Shown here piece after piece: positions 9,083 through 18,330 of a stretch of 64,000 bases of DNA. This stretch comes from JANXXV01 sp038230275 (GTDB taxonomy: Bacteria > Acidobacteriota > Terriglobia > Bryobacterales > Bryobacteraceae). Position numbers and translations under genes: made by a program. Below the pieces are notes generated by a model. That model was not told the DNA's origin. It did no database searches and saw nothing but the letters and a program-made list of their open reading frames with translations. The stretch lies in NCBI GenBank assembly GCA_038230275.1, contig JBBRNO010000005.1:43211-107210 (forward strand), given 5' to 3'. How positions within the stretch are numbered: position 1 is the stretch's first letter; each line of letters starts with the position of its first letter.

Positions 9083-10540
9083 ATGCAAAACCCAAGCTGT
9101 GACATCGGACTGATCGGTCTGGCTGTCATGGGACAGAATCTGGTCCTCAATATGAACGACCACGGCTATAAAGTGGCCGTCTTTAACAGGACCGTTTCCA
9201 AGGTAGACGAATTCATCGGCCACGAAGCCGCCGGTACTCAGGTTGTGGGTGCGCATTCGCTGGAAGAACTGGCGCAACTGTTGAAGCGGCCGCGCCGCGT
9301 GATGTTGATGGTGAAGGCCGGCGACACTGTCGACCATATGATTGACGCCCTCTTGCCTTATTTGGAGAAGGGCGACATCATCATCGACGGCGGCAATTCG
9401 CTTTTTACCGATACAAATCGGCGGACCAAGGACCTTCAGGGTAAGGGCATTCTGTTCATCGGAACCGGCGTTTCGGGCGGGGAAGAGGGCGCGCGTTTTG
9501 GCCCGTCCATTATGCCCGGCGGGAATGTGGATGCCTGGCCGCACGTGAAAGAGATTTTTCAGTCCATTGCGGCCAAGGTGGAAGATGGATCGCCTTGCTG
9601 CGAGTGGGTGGGAGAAAACGGAGCCGGGCACTACGTGAAGATGGTGCACAACGGAATTGAGTACGGCGACATGCAGTTGATCTGCGAAGCCTACCAATTA
9701 TTGAAGGATGGGTTAGGGCTGAGTGCGGATGAACTGCACGAAGTATTCGCGGAATGGAACAAGGGCGAGCTGGACAGCTTCCTGATTCAGATTACGGCGG
9801 AGATTCTGGCGAAGAAAGACGACGACGGTTTGCCGATGATCGACAAGATTCTGGACACGGCCGGACAGAAAGGGACTGGCAAGTGGACAGGCATCAGCGC
9901 GCTGGATCTGGGTACGCCGGTCACGCTGATTGGCGAAGCGGTGTTTGCGCGGTGCCTGTCGGCGATGAAAGAGGAGCGGGTGGCTGCCTCGGCGGTTCTG
10001 CACGGACCTGGAAAACCCGATGCCGTAGACCGCAAGGCGTTCATCGAAGAGGTGCGGCGTGCGCTGTACTGTTCGAAAATGATCTCCTACGCGCAAGGAT
10101 ACATGCTGCTGCGCGAGGCTGCCAAGGATCAGAAATGGAATCTGAACTTTGGCGGAATCGCGCTGATGTGGCGCGGCGGATGCATTATTCGCAGCCGGTT
10201 CCTGGGTAAGATCAAAGCCGCTTATGACAAGAATCCAACGCTCACCAATCTTCTGGTGGATGAGTTTTTCAGCAATTTGCTGAACGACTATCAGGCGTCG
10301 TGGCGCAGCGCGATTATCAAGGCGATCCAGTTTGGCGTGCCTACGCCCGCATTCTCCACGGCGCTGTCTTTCTACGATGGGTATCGTACTGGCCGGCTGC
10401 CGGCGAATCTGCTGCAGGCGCAGCGGGACTACTTTGGCGCGCACACGTATGAGCGGGTGGACAAGCCGCGAGGCGAGTTTTTCCATACGAATTGGACGGG
10501 GCGCGGCGGCCGGGTCTCGTCGAGTACCTATAACGCATAG
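9083..10540 (+). CDS. gnd: 6-phosphogluconate dehydrogenase (decarboxylating)
   Basis: A 485-residue enzyme of the long, E. coli-type class. It oxidises and decarboxylates 6-phosphogluconate to ribulose 5-phosphate with NADP in the pentose phosphate pathway. The N-terminal cofactor motif is GLIGLAVMGQNLVLN. The substrate motif GENGAGHYVKMVHNGIEYGD contains the catalytic lysine, and the C-terminal segment LLQAQRDYFGAHTYER carries the family His. The ATG at 9083 follows CCAGGAGAG (9071-9079), a good ribosome site. The next gene starts 4 bp after the stop. Confidence 0.97.
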   Translation: MQNPSCDIGLIGLAVMGQNLVLNMNDHGYKVAVFNRTVSKVDEFIGHEAAGTQVVGAHSLEELAQLLKRPRRVMLMVKAGDTVDHMIDALLPYLEKGDIIIDGGNSLFTDTNRRTKDLQGKGILFIGTGVSGGEEGARFGPSIMPGGNVDAWPHVKEIFQSIAAKVEDGSPCCEWVGENGAGHYVKMVHNGIEYGDMQLICEAYQLLKDGLGLSADELHEVFAEWNKGELDSFLIQITAEILAKKDDDGLPMIDKILDTAGQKGTGKWTGISALDLGTPVTLIGEAVFARCLSAMKEERVAASAVLHGPGKPDAVDRKAFIEEVRRALYCSKMISYAQGYMLLREAAKDQKWNLNFGGIALMWRGGCIIRSRFLGKIKAAYDKNPTLTNLLVDEFFSNLLNDYQASWRSAIIKAIQFGVPTPAFSTALSFYDGYRTGRLPANLLQAQRDYFGAHTYERVDKPRGEFFHTNWTGRGGRVSSSTYNA

Positions 10541-10544
10541 GGCG

Positions 10545-11804
10545 ATGAATCTCCGGTTTCTTTTGCTGTCGCTTATCGCGCTGGCGTCGTGCGCGCCGGC
10601 GCCGGAAGGCGGCCGGGTGGATACGCAACTTGCTTCGCAAATTTCCAGCATCAAGGCCATTGACAACCACGCCCATCCAGTTCGCCCGACGCTGAGTGGG
10701 GAGAAGCCGGACGACGAATATGATGCGCTTCCGGTGGAATCATTGGAGGCGCAGTCCGATTCAATCCGCCTTCGCCCTGGGTCGCAGGAACTGGTAGCGG
10801 CGCATCGCGCGATTTTTGGCGGAGACAAAGCCAAAGCCGCAAGCACCCATGGCCGCGACTATGCAGTGCGCGTGCTGGACCTCTTGAAGATCGATACGAT
10901 GCTGGCGAACCGCGTGGCGCTTGGCCCCGGACTGCCGTCCCCTCGATTCCTATGGGTGCCGTTTGCGGATGCGCTGATGTATCCGTTGGCTACCGATTCG
11001 TTGATACACAATTCCGATCAGAAAGCGTTTTTTGCGTTGGAAGCCAAGTTGTTGAAGCGGTATTTCGCGGAGTCGGGAGTGACCGCGAAACCGGCCACGC
11101 TGGACGAATACCTTCAGAAAGTGGTTCGCGCGACGCTGGAACGTCATAGACAGGCGGGAGCGGTGGCGGAAAAGTTCGAGATGGCTTATCTGCGAACGCT
11201 GGATGTGGGCAGTCCAGCGAAAGCCGATGCCGCCAAAGTCTATGCCGCCGGCACGGGCGATTACAAGGTCCTGCAGGACTTTATTTTTCGCTTCATCGCG
11301 ACGGAATGCGGGCGGCTGGGCATGGCTGTTCATATTCACTCGGCTGCCGGCGGCGGTGGATACTTCGATGTGGCTGGCGGCAACCCGATGTTGCTGGAGC
11401 CGCTGCTTAACGATCCTTCGCTGCGCAAGACGAATTTCGTTCTACTGCACGGCGGTTGGCCGTACAGCCGGCAGTTGGCGGCGCTGCTCACCAAGCCTAA
11501 TTGCTATACCGATTTTTCCGAACAGACGACCATGAATTATCCTCGCGAGGTCTCCGAGACTATTCGAGCCTGGTTGGAATACGTGCCGGAGAAGATTCTC
11601 TACGCGACCGACGCGTATCCGTTTGCACCTCCCGATTCGGGTTGGGAAGAAGCGGGGTTCATTGCTGACAAGACCGGGCGCGAGGCGCTTGGCATGGCGC
11701 TGACAGGAATGATGCGCGATGAGGAGATCACACGGGACCGCGCAGTGGAATTGGCGCGAATGGTCCTTCGAGAGAATGCACTCAAACTCTACAGCTTGAA
11801 ATAG
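10545..11804 (+). CDS. amidohydrolase family lipoprotein
   Basis: A 419-residue protein with a lipoprotein signal peptide (LLLSLIALASCAP, lipobox LASC). It has the layout of an amidohydrolase of the metal-dependent hydrolase superfamily: an N-terminal metal motif DNHAHP near residue 45, central AVHIHSAAG, LHGGWPY and a C-terminal YATDAYPF aspartate. These fit a TIM-barrel hydrolase related to the amidohydrolase 2 (ACMSD-like) group, acting on C-N or C-C bonds. Being anchored to a membrane is unusual for these enzymes. It starts 4 bp after gnd and may be co-transcribed, though no metabolic link is obvious. Confidence 0.85.
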   Translation: MNLRFLLLSLIALASCAPAPEGGRVDTQLASQISSIKAIDNHAHPVRPTLSGEKPDDEYDALPVESLEAQSDSIRLRPGSQELVAAHRAIFGGDKAKAASTHGRDYAVRVLDLLKIDTMLANRVALGPGLPSPRFLWVPFADALMYPLATDSLIHNSDQKAFFALEAKLLKRYFAESGVTAKPATLDEYLQKVVRATLERHRQAGAVAEKFEMAYLRTLDVGSPAKADAAKVYAAGTGDYKVLQDFIFRFIATECGRLGMAVHIHSAAGGGGYFDVAGGNPMLLEPLLNDPSLRKTNFVLLHGGWPYSRQLAALLTKPNCYTDFSEQTTMNYPREVSETIRAWLEYVPEKILYATDAYPFAPPDSGWEEAGFIADKTGREALGMALTGMMRDEEITRDRAVELARMVLRENALKLYSLK

Positions 11805-11968
11805 CCTCGCTAAGTTCGCACGACGATCTGCAGTCTCAACTTGCAGATGCGCGGTGATTCGTCGATCGACGTGGAGACTATCGACGGCCAAGGCATGGTC
11901 ATCCCGGTCCGGTAGGACAGAAAATCGCCACTACACGCCGCTACACTATGTTGAGAGGAAAATTGCAT

Positions 11969-13924
11969 ATGAGAACCGCATCGATCGGGAAGTGGCTTTT
12001 TGTCTGCAGTCTGCTCAACGCTCAGACAATCACGCCTCCAGGAGCGGAATGGCTTTCCTACGGCGGAACTGCCGCAAACCTCAAATACTCCGCACTCGAT
12101 CAGATCCAAAAGAGCAATCTAAAGCAGCTCAAGATCGCCTGGCGCTGGACTTCGATCGACGAAGCGACCAAGCTCGAAGCCAAGATCCGCCCCTGGTTAT
12201 TTGAGGGTACGCCGCTCATGATCGGGGGTACGCTCTACGTCAGCACCGGACTCGGCCAGATCGCCGCTATCGATGCCTCCTCCGGCAGAACTCTCTGGAT
12301 TCACGACCCCAAAAGCTACGTCAGCGGCAAAGCCCCTCTCTACGGCTTCACCCATCGCGGAGTCGCTTACTGGCCCGGTGCCGCGGGCTTCGCTCCGCGC
12401 ATCCTCATGGGCACCGTCAACGGCTATCTGCTTGCGCTCGATGCAAAATCCGGACTGCCCGCCGCCGGTTTCGGCAACAATGGCATTGTCGACCTCGGCA
12501 TCGGTTGGTCCGCAAAGACTGACCGCAGCAGATACACGGTCACGTCCGCACCCGTGATTGTCCGTGATGTCGTTGTGGTGGGATCGGGTATTGGCGACAC
12601 ACCTGGCCCGACAGACGCAATGCCGCCAGGCAACGTCCATGGCTTTGACGTACGGACCGGCCAGATGCTTTGGAACTTCAATTCCGTTCCCCGGCAGGGC
12701 GAAGTGGGCAACGACACCTGGCTCGAAGATTCATGGAAGAGCAGCCGGGGCGTCAGCGCCTGGGCACCGCTCAGCGGCGACGAAGCGTTAGGCTTCGTCT
12801 ACCTCCCTTTCAGCACACCCTCCAACGATTACTACGGTGGCAACCGCCCAGGCAACAATCTCTTCGGCACAAGCATTGTTTGTCTGGATGTCACCACGGG
12901 AAAACGGGTCTGGCATTTTCAAACTACGCATCATGACATCTGGGATTACGATCCCCCGGCCGCCCCCGCCCTCACAGACATTACCGTCGACGGCAGGCGT
13001 ATCCGGGCTCTGGCACAAGTCACCAAGCAAGGCTTCGTCGTTGTGCTCGACCGCACCAACGGCAAGCCAGTCTGGCCCATCGTAGAAACTAAAGTTCCGC
13101 AATCGGACGCCGGCAAAGAGCGTACTGCATCCACCCAGCCAATCCCCAGCAACCCTTTGCCTTTTGACCGGCAAGGCGCTACTGAAGACGACCTGATCGA
13201 CTTTACGCCAGCACTCCGAAGCCAGGCAAGAGAAATCCTGAAGCGTTACGATTTCGGTCCGCTGTTTACGCCGCCTTCCTTCCGTGGCTCCGTTTCTCTC
13301 CCGGGTTCGCAGGGTGGAGCTAGTTGGGCTGGCGCCGCTTTTGATCCGGAGACACATACTCTCTACATTCCCTCCATCACGCGCCCCACAGTGATGACAC
13401 TCTACGAGAAAGACCACCCACGCTTCAAGGGCTTTAACCCCACTAGCGATGGATTCAGCGGCGGCCGGGTTGCGCTTGTGGGTCCCCAAGGCTTGCCACT
13501 CTTCAAACCGCCGTTCGGCCGCATCACCGCGATTGACCTCAACTCCGGCAAGCATCGCTGGATAGTTGCCAGTGGCGTTGGTCCACGCGATCACCCGGCT
13601 CTGAAAGAGCTTAAGCTCCCTGCTCTGGGTTGGCCGCTGCGCACCTTTGTATTGGTAACTAAAGCGCTGCTCTTTGCCGCTCAAGAAGGAGCTGTCGGAC
13701 AAGAAAACATTAGCAGCGGTCACATCGTAGCCGACCACACGATTCTCGACGCGAGGCTGCGCGCCTACGACAAACAGACGGGGGCCGAAGTCGCTGAGTT
13801 CGACTTGCCCGCCAACGCCACAGGCTCACCAATGACTTACTTGGCAAACGGCAAGCAATTCATCGTTGTAGCGATTGGAGGTTCCAATCTGCCGGCCGAA
13901 CTGGTCGCCTTTTCGCTCCCCTAA
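11969..13924 (+). CDS. PQQ-dependent dehydrogenase (quinoprotein), periplasmic
   Basis: A 651-residue quinoprotein with a short signal peptide (IGKWLFVCSLLNAQ) and an eight-bladed propeller pattern (GRTLWIHDP, GQMLWNF, GKRVWHFQTTHHDIWDYD). The HHDIWDYD segment is the signature of membrane-glucose-dehydrogenase-like PQQ enzymes, and its Asp is the presumed catalytic base. There is no CxxCH heme motif and no N-terminal membrane bundle, so electrons must go to a separate carrier. Codon use stands out. Many codons end in C (CTC, GTC, ATC, TAC), whereas flanking genes prefer CTG and GTG, consistent with recent transfer or different expression. The ATG at 11969 follows GAGAGGAA (11953-11960). No other PQQ gene is nearby. 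Confidence 0.92.
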   Translation: MRTASIGKWLFVCSLLNAQTITPPGAEWLSYGGTAANLKYSALDQIQKSNLKQLKIAWRWTSIDEATKLEAKIRPWLFEGTPLMIGGTLYVSTGLGQIAAIDASSGRTLWIHDPKSYVSGKAPLYGFTHRGVAYWPGAAGFAPRILMGTVNGYLLALDAKSGLPAAGFGNNGIVDLGIGWSAKTDRSRYTVTSAPVIVRDVVVVGSGIGDTPGPTDAMPPGNVHGFDVRTGQMLWNFNSVPRQGEVGNDTWLEDSWKSSRGVSAWAPLSGDEALGFVYLPFSTPSNDYYGGNRPGNNLFGTSIVCLDVTTGKRVWHFQTTHHDIWDYDPPAAPALTDITVDGRRIRALAQVTKQGFVVVLDRTNGKPVWPIVETKVPQSDAGKERTASTQPIPSNPLPFDRQGATEDDLIDFTPALRSQAREILKRYDFGPLFTPPSFRGSVSLPGSQGGASWAGAAFDPETHTLYIPSITRPTVMTLYEKDHPRFKGFNPTSDGFSGGRVALVGPQGLPLFKPPFGRITAIDLNSGKHRWIVASGVGPRDHPALKELKLPALGWPLRTFVLVTKALLFAAQEGAVGQENISSGHIVADHTILDARLRAYDKQTGAEVAEFDLPANATGSPMTYLANGKQFIVVAIGGSNLPAELVAFSLP

Positions 13925-14187
13925 TTGCCTACGCCGCATCGGACGGCGGAATTAGCACAGCACTTGACGGTTAGCGTGGCAGCCGCGGCATCATGCAAAG
14001 ACGAACGGAAGGGCCAGTATCATGTTTGCCGCTCTCCGTTGTCCCGCAGGGCGGCGACGCACTGTCCTGAACGTGATGAACGCGAGGTTTATCGCGCAAC
14101 GCCCAGCCCTTCCGCGCAGCCTACAATAACGCGGTGACAGTTCAAAGAACGGTGACATAATCTATAGAACTGAGGCGGACCTTACCA
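13925..14187. other. non-coding stretch after the PQQ dehydrogenase gene
   Basis: About 260 bases between the quinoprotein gene and the first remnant of the TPR pseudogene. Only short open frames without a recognisable product occur on either strand. No RNA gene, clear promoter or strong terminator hairpin was seen. It may be further decayed sequence belonging to the adjacent pseudogene. Confidence 0.4.
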
Positions 14188-15357
14188 ATGTCAGACGTGA
14201 TCGGCACAACTGATTCTTCAGCGCGGATTGCTCCTGTTCCGGAAGGCGTGGTCATGGAAGACGGAACCGAGTTGGCCGGCAAGACGTGGGACGTTCGTAG
14301 ATAAATCCATATCCAGCTTTCGCCGCGCCGTTGCTCTTGATCCGAAATTCGCACTTGCCTGGGCTGGGTTGGGCGGCGCTTACTGGCGCAAAGCGAGGAC
14401 GAATGGTGACAAAGACAGCGCCGTGCTGGCAAGGGAAAGCGCTGAACACGCCGTGAAATTGGATCCTGGGCTCGCCATTGTCCATTCGGTTTTAGGAACG
14501 ATCTATGGCGCGACCGGCAGGGAACAAGAGGCAATTTCGGAACTGCAAACTGCCATGCAACTGGCGCCAGGCAATGCCGAGTCCCCCAGGGAACTCGCAC
14601 AGTTTTATGCAAAGCTTGGCCGCCTCAAGGAGGCCGAGGCGTCCCACTTGAAGGCCGTCGAAGCTCGGCCGACCGATTGGTACGGACATTTTTTACTCGG
14701 GCTGTTCTACAACGAACACGAGCGCTACAAGGACGCCGAGGAGGCGTTTAAACGCTCGCTGGAACTTGCTCCCGACAACGATCTGATCTTGCGCAATCTG
14801 GGACGGCTCTATCTGGTATTGGGCCGCTATCCCGATGCCTTGGAAGTGCTTCAGAAATCTCTTAAAATTCCGTACCTATCTGACCCTGAGCGCCACTTAC
14901 TTCTATCAGCACCGGTTTCAAGAGGTAGCGTCCGCTATCGAGACTGCTATTGACTTGGATCCCAGCTTTTACGAATACTGGGGAAATCTGGGTATCTATT
15001 ACAAGCGGATCCCAGGAGCGGAAGCCCGAGTTGCGCCGGGCAATTGAACTCGCCGGGAAGCGTCTGGAAATAACGCCCACCGAATACGAGATTCGGGCAG
15101 CCCTGGCCGAATACCGCGCCAGACTGGGGGATTCACACGGTGCCCTGGCGGAGATTGACCGGATTCCAGTGACGTCGAGGCAAGCACTCGCCAACCGCAT
15201 CGCCGCTGCTTATGAACTTACCGGCAACCGGACGAAAGCTATTGAACTGATCTTGCAGACGCTCACAAATCCAGCCAGCCCGACTCAGATCCGGGACGAT
15301 CCCGATCTCGCGGCGCTTTGGGCGGATCCTGTGTTCCAACAAGCTCTGAAGCACTAA
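14188..15357 (+). pseudogene. TPR-repeat protein, decayed by serial frameshifts
   Basis: Good TPR sequence is split over three reading frames. The main piece runs from about 14290 to 14870 (for example AVALDPKFALAWAGLGGAYW, SLELAPDNDLILRNLGRLYL). The next piece continues one base over to about 15005 (TLSATYFYQHRFQEVASAIE, AIDLDPSFYEYWGNLGIYYK). The last runs in a third frame to the stop at 15355 (LRRAIELAGKRLEITPTEYE, AALAEYRARLGD). A short leader from the ATG at 14188 (MSDVIGTTDSS, ending LAGKTWD) may be a fourth piece, in the same frame as the last. Each junction is a +1 shift. The C-terminal style resembles TPR tails of acidobacterial Ser/Thr kinases, but no kinase domain is present. The gene is non-functional unless the shifts are sequencing errors. 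Confidence 0.75.
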
Positions 15358-15548
15358 GGGTTAGGTGCGTTGTCTTGACCGCCGCCTTGCCCCACGCCGC
15401 CGACAGCAAGAGTCGCAGCCGCCAGATCCAGCTGCGCTTGACGCAACAAGGTCATCAACTCAGCCGTTGGATCATTATTCACCAACTTGGCCGCGACCAA
15501 GTTCAATTCGGCAATCACGTTGTTCAGTTTGGCAAGCTTCTCGGGCAT
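15354..15548 (-). CDS. small hypothetical protein
   Basis: A 64-residue frame with a protein-like composition: a leucine-rich amphipathic helix (KLAKLNNVIAELNLVAAKLV, TAELMTLLRQAQLDLAAATL) and a glycine-rich tail (GGVGQGGGQDNAPNP). No domain is recognised. The ribosome site before the ATG at 15548 is weak. It overlaps the last 4 bases of the TPR pseudogene in convergent orientation. It may be a genuine small coiled-coil protein or a chance frame. Confidence 0.4.
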   Translation of the reverse strand: MPEKLAKLNNVIAELNLVAAKLVNNDPTAELMTLLRQAQLDLAAATLAVGGVGQGGGQDNAPNP

Positions 15549-15700
15549 CTAGCGTCTCAATTCAGTCGTACGGAATTAGGAACCGAGCGTATAACAACGT
15601 TCTCCGGTTCGCAACTTCCGCTTTTCTCCCACACAGAATTGACAGCCGGGAGCGGGCATGCGCGCGGTCTCACCCTTCGGGATGGCATCGCTCCTCTGCT

Positions 15701-16474
15701 TCAGTGCCGGATGAATAACGAAAGAGCCATGCTGAAGCCGATGCCGATTACGATGCGGCGCACGGCGGTTCGTCCCAGTTTCCGCGCCAGGCCGGCGCCG
15801 CCGTAACCTCCCACTACAGCGCCAATCGCCATGACGAGGACGTCGGGCCAGGAGACCATTTTCGACCAGACGAAGTAGAGTGCGGCCACGCCGTTAATGC
15901 AGAGGGCAAAGAAGTTTTTCAGGCCGTTCATTTGATGGATGTCTGTCATGCCCAGGATGCTGAGCGCTGCCAGCATCAGAATGCCGATTCCCGCGCCGAA
16001 GTAGCCGCCGTAGAGCGCAACAAACAGCTGGAACAGGACGGCCCCAGCCATCCATCGGGGACCATGAGGTTGGCCGGGGGTTGAGTTCTTGAGCTTTCGC
16101 TGAATGGGTTCCTGCAACATAAACAAGAGCGTGGCGAAGAGAATCAGAAACGGAACCAGTTTGTCGAAGAGGGCCGGAGGGGTGTAGCGCAACAGCCAGG
16201 CACCGATGATTCCTCCCACCAGGCTGGGGGCCACCAGAGCGAGCATACCGGTTGGCGCCTCACTCAATTCGCGCCGGTATCCCCACATGCTTCCCAGCGA
16301 GCCCGGCCAGATGGCCACCGTGCTGGTGGCGTTGGCAGTGACGGATGGCAGCCCCAGCCAGATGAGGGCGGGGAACGAGACCAGCGTGCCTCCGCCAGCT
16401 ACGGAATTGATGGCGCCAGCGAGGAAGGCGGCTCCGAAGGCCACCGCGGAATGAGTGAAGTTGATATCGGACAT
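15701..16474 (-). CDS. TauE/SafE family membrane exporter
   Basis: A 257-residue multi-helix membrane protein of the sulfite exporter TauE/SafE family. It starts with the conserved segment FLAGAINSVAGGGTLVSFPA (about residues 18-37). A second inverted-repeat element, YGGYFGAGIGILMLAALSI, occurs mid-protein. Hydrophobic segments are spaced as in an eight-helix transporter. Members move sulfite, sulfoacetate or other organic anions, but the family name does not fix the substrate. It is divergent from the sugar kinase gene and shares a 62-bp promoter region with it. Confidence 0.92.
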   Translation of the reverse strand: MSDINFTHSAVAFGAAFLAGAINSVAGGGTLVSFPALIWLGLPSVTANATSTVAIWPGSLGSMWGYRRELSEAPTGMLALVAPSLVGGIIGAWLLRYTPPALFDKLVPFLILFATLLFMLQEPIQRKLKNSTPGQPHGPRWMAGAVLFQLFVALYGGYFGAGIGILMLAALSILGMTDIHQMNGLKNFFALCINGVAALYFVWSKMVSWPDVLVMAIGAVVGGYGGAGLARKLGRTAVRRIVIGIGFSMALSLFIRH

Positions 16475-16492
16475 TGGAATGTAAAACGCAGC

Positions 16493-16506
16493 ATACCATC
16501 TGGTAT
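16493..16506. promoter_or_regulatory. inverted repeat, candidate operator
   Basis: A perfect dyad ATACCA-TC-TGGTAT lies in the 62-bp gap between the divergent TauE/SafE and sugar kinase genes. It overlaps TATAGT (16504-16509), a plausible -10 element for the kinase 28 bases before its ATG. A TGGTAT half-site is common in GntR-family operators controlling sugar-acid genes, which would suit a 2-keto-3-deoxygluconate kinase. This is an inference: no regulator gene is adjacent and no good -35 is evident. Confidence 0.4.
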
Positions 16507-16536
16507 AGTGATTGTTTTCAAGGATCCCACACTCGA

Positions 16537-17619
16537 ATGAATTATGGTTTGAACATTCGTCCAGACGGCGCTCTGGACTTCGTTTCCGTAGGCGCGCTTG
16601 TTCACCGCCTGGACCCCGGCATCATCCCGTTTCGAAAGGCACACACCGTCCAGATTCATGTCAGCGGAGGCGAGTTCAATGTCTCGGCTAACCTGGCGGA
16701 CTGCTTTGGCTTGAATACCGCCGTGGTATCCGCCATGGTGGATTATCCGATCGGCGATCTGGTGGCCGAACGCGTACGTGCCATGGGCGTGAAAGCGATT
16801 TACAAGCGCTTCAAGCATGATGGCGTTCTGGGCCCCAATATCGCTGGAGTTTATAGCGACCGTGGCCAGGGTATGCGGGCTCCGGTGGTTTTCTACAATC
16901 GTGCGAACGAAGCGGCTGGTTTGCTGAAGCCGGGCGATGTGGACTGGGACGCGATTTTTGCACAAGGCGTTCGCTGGTTTCACAGCGGCGGGATCTTCGC
17001 GGCGCTTTCGAAATCTACGCCGGAGTTGATCATTGAAGGCATGAAGGCTGCCAAGGCAGCGGGCGCGGTGGTCTCGCTGGACCTCAACTACCGCGAGAAG
17101 CTTTGGAATATTTCCGGCGGCCATAAGCGAGCGCTGGAAGTACTGGGGCGCATTCTGGAGAATGTGGATGTGCTGGTAGGCAATGAAGAGGATCTACAGA
17201 AAGGACTTGGCATCCCCGGACCGGAAGCGGCGGCAAAATCGAAACTGGATCCTAGTGCGTTTTTTGGCATGATCGATCGCGTGATTGCGCGGCATCCGCA
17301 GATCAAAGTGGTGGCCACGACCCTGCGCGAGGTTCACTCGACGAACCGGCACAGTTGGGGCGCGGTGGCGTGGATCAACGGGGAAACCTATATGTCGCCG
17401 ACTTTGGAACTGGATGTGCTCGACCGCGTGGGCGGTGGCGATGGGTTTGCCGCGGGATTCTTTTATGGGCTGCTGACGGGCGAGGCTCCGCAAGAGGCCA
17501 TCAAACTGGGTTGGGCGCATGGTGCGCTGCTGACTACGTTTCCGGGCGATACCACGATGGCTACTTTGGCGGAGGTTCGGAATCTCGCCCAGGGCGGCTC
17601 GGCGCGGATTCAACGGTAG
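16537..17619 (+). CDS. PfkB-family sugar kinase, probably 2-keto-3-deoxygluconate kinase
   Basis: A 360-residue ribokinase-fold kinase. The N-terminal motif GGEFNVSANLADCFGL (sugar-binding region) and the C-terminal anion-hole and catalytic motif DRVGGGDGFAAGFFYGLL (Asp as base, GGGD) are both intact. The central SLDLNYREKLW matches the D-x-N-x-R-x2-L-W pattern of 2-keto-3-deoxygluconate kinases in the family. Such an enzyme would phosphorylate KDG from pectin or uronate breakdown. No aldolase gene is next to it, so the substrate is an inference. The ATG at 16537 was chosen over upstream ATGs because the protein then begins with the usual short lead. An AAGGA site lies about 12 bases upstream. 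Confidence 0.85.
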   Translation: MNYGLNIRPDGALDFVSVGALVHRLDPGIIPFRKAHTVQIHVSGGEFNVSANLADCFGLNTAVVSAMVDYPIGDLVAERVRAMGVKAIYKRFKHDGVLGPNIAGVYSDRGQGMRAPVVFYNRANEAAGLLKPGDVDWDAIFAQGVRWFHSGGIFAALSKSTPELIIEGMKAAKAAGAVVSLDLNYREKLWNISGGHKRALEVLGRILENVDVLVGNEEDLQKGLGIPGPEAAAKSKLDPSAFFGMIDRVIARHPQIKVVATTLREVHSTNRHSWGAVAWINGETYMSPTLELDVLDRVGGGDGFAAGFFYGLLTGEAPQEAIKLGWAHGALLTTFPGDTTMATLAEVRNLAQGGSARIQR

Positions 17620-17620
17620 A

Positions 17621-18241
17621 TTAGAACGTGAATCCGACCAGCAGTTTCACGTCGTTTCTCGGGATCCCGTGCGTTGCATTTCCGCCCCAGCGCGTGTAGC
17701 GAATCTCCGGCAGGAGTGCGAAACGCCCTGATCGGAAGCGGACGCGGACGCCTGCGGCTGCCGCGGCGCCAATGCCCAATCCGGTTCCGTATTCATAGTG
17801 ATTCGTACTGCAGCTTTTCGCGTCCATGGAATCGCTATTCTGGGTGCGCGTGTCGCACTGAATTCGAATGGTTCGAAATACGTATCCCGTGCCCAAGCAG
17901 GGTTGCCATGTTTCTATTGGGGACCGGAAATAATACTTGCCTAGAATAGGGAATTCCCCGGAGTTTGTCCGCTCCCGAATGTTATATTTCGAGCTGGATA
18001 AGCCGTCGTTGAATTGGAATGCGGAAGAGCTGCCGAGGCGTTAATAGAGGGCGCTGGCTTCCACTGCGAAGTACGCCAGGAGGCGGATTTCAATGGACGG
18101 ACCGAAGATGTAGGGGCGTGATTCGTCATTAGAGTTTGTTGTCTGCTTTGACAGTGGAATTCCTCCTTTCACTCCGATGGATATCAATTCCGCGGATGCG
18201 GCGTTAGTTGCAATAAGTACGAAGAGAATGCGGAGTTTCAT
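17621..18241 (-). pseudogene. outer-membrane beta-barrel protein broken by one in-frame stop
   Basis: The frame begins with a signal peptide (MKLRILFVLIATNAASAELI) and barrel-like sequence (ISIGVKGGIPLS, GPSIEIRLLAYFAVEASALY). It then meets TAA at 18041-18043 (codon 67). The same frame continues without another stop to 17621 with coherent barrel strands (GSSSAFQFNDGL, GKYYFRSPIETWQPCLGTGY, RFALLPEIRYTRWGG) and ends KLLVGFTF, with the terminal Phe typical of outer-membrane proteins. Without the stop it would be a 206-residue barrel of the OmpA-like/PorT-like type. There is only one lesion, so inactivation is recent, or the stop is a sequencing error or is read through. Confidence 0.8.
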
Positions 18242-18330
18242 GAAGAACTACAATGCATTCGGCGCGCCATTTAGGACGCTTCTGTTATGTTGCAGTTGGT
18301 GCGAAGCAGGCGTGAACGCCAATCCCAGGT

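Noticed and set aside
9713..10846. A 377-codon open frame on the minus strand within gnd and the amidohydrolase gene
   Set aside because: It is a shadow of two well-supported genes, with low-complexity Arg/Gln-rich translation and no domain.
12788..13738. A 316-codon minus-strand frame inside the PQQ dehydrogenase gene
   Set aside because: Opposite a strong conserved propeller gene; the translation has no recognisable motif.
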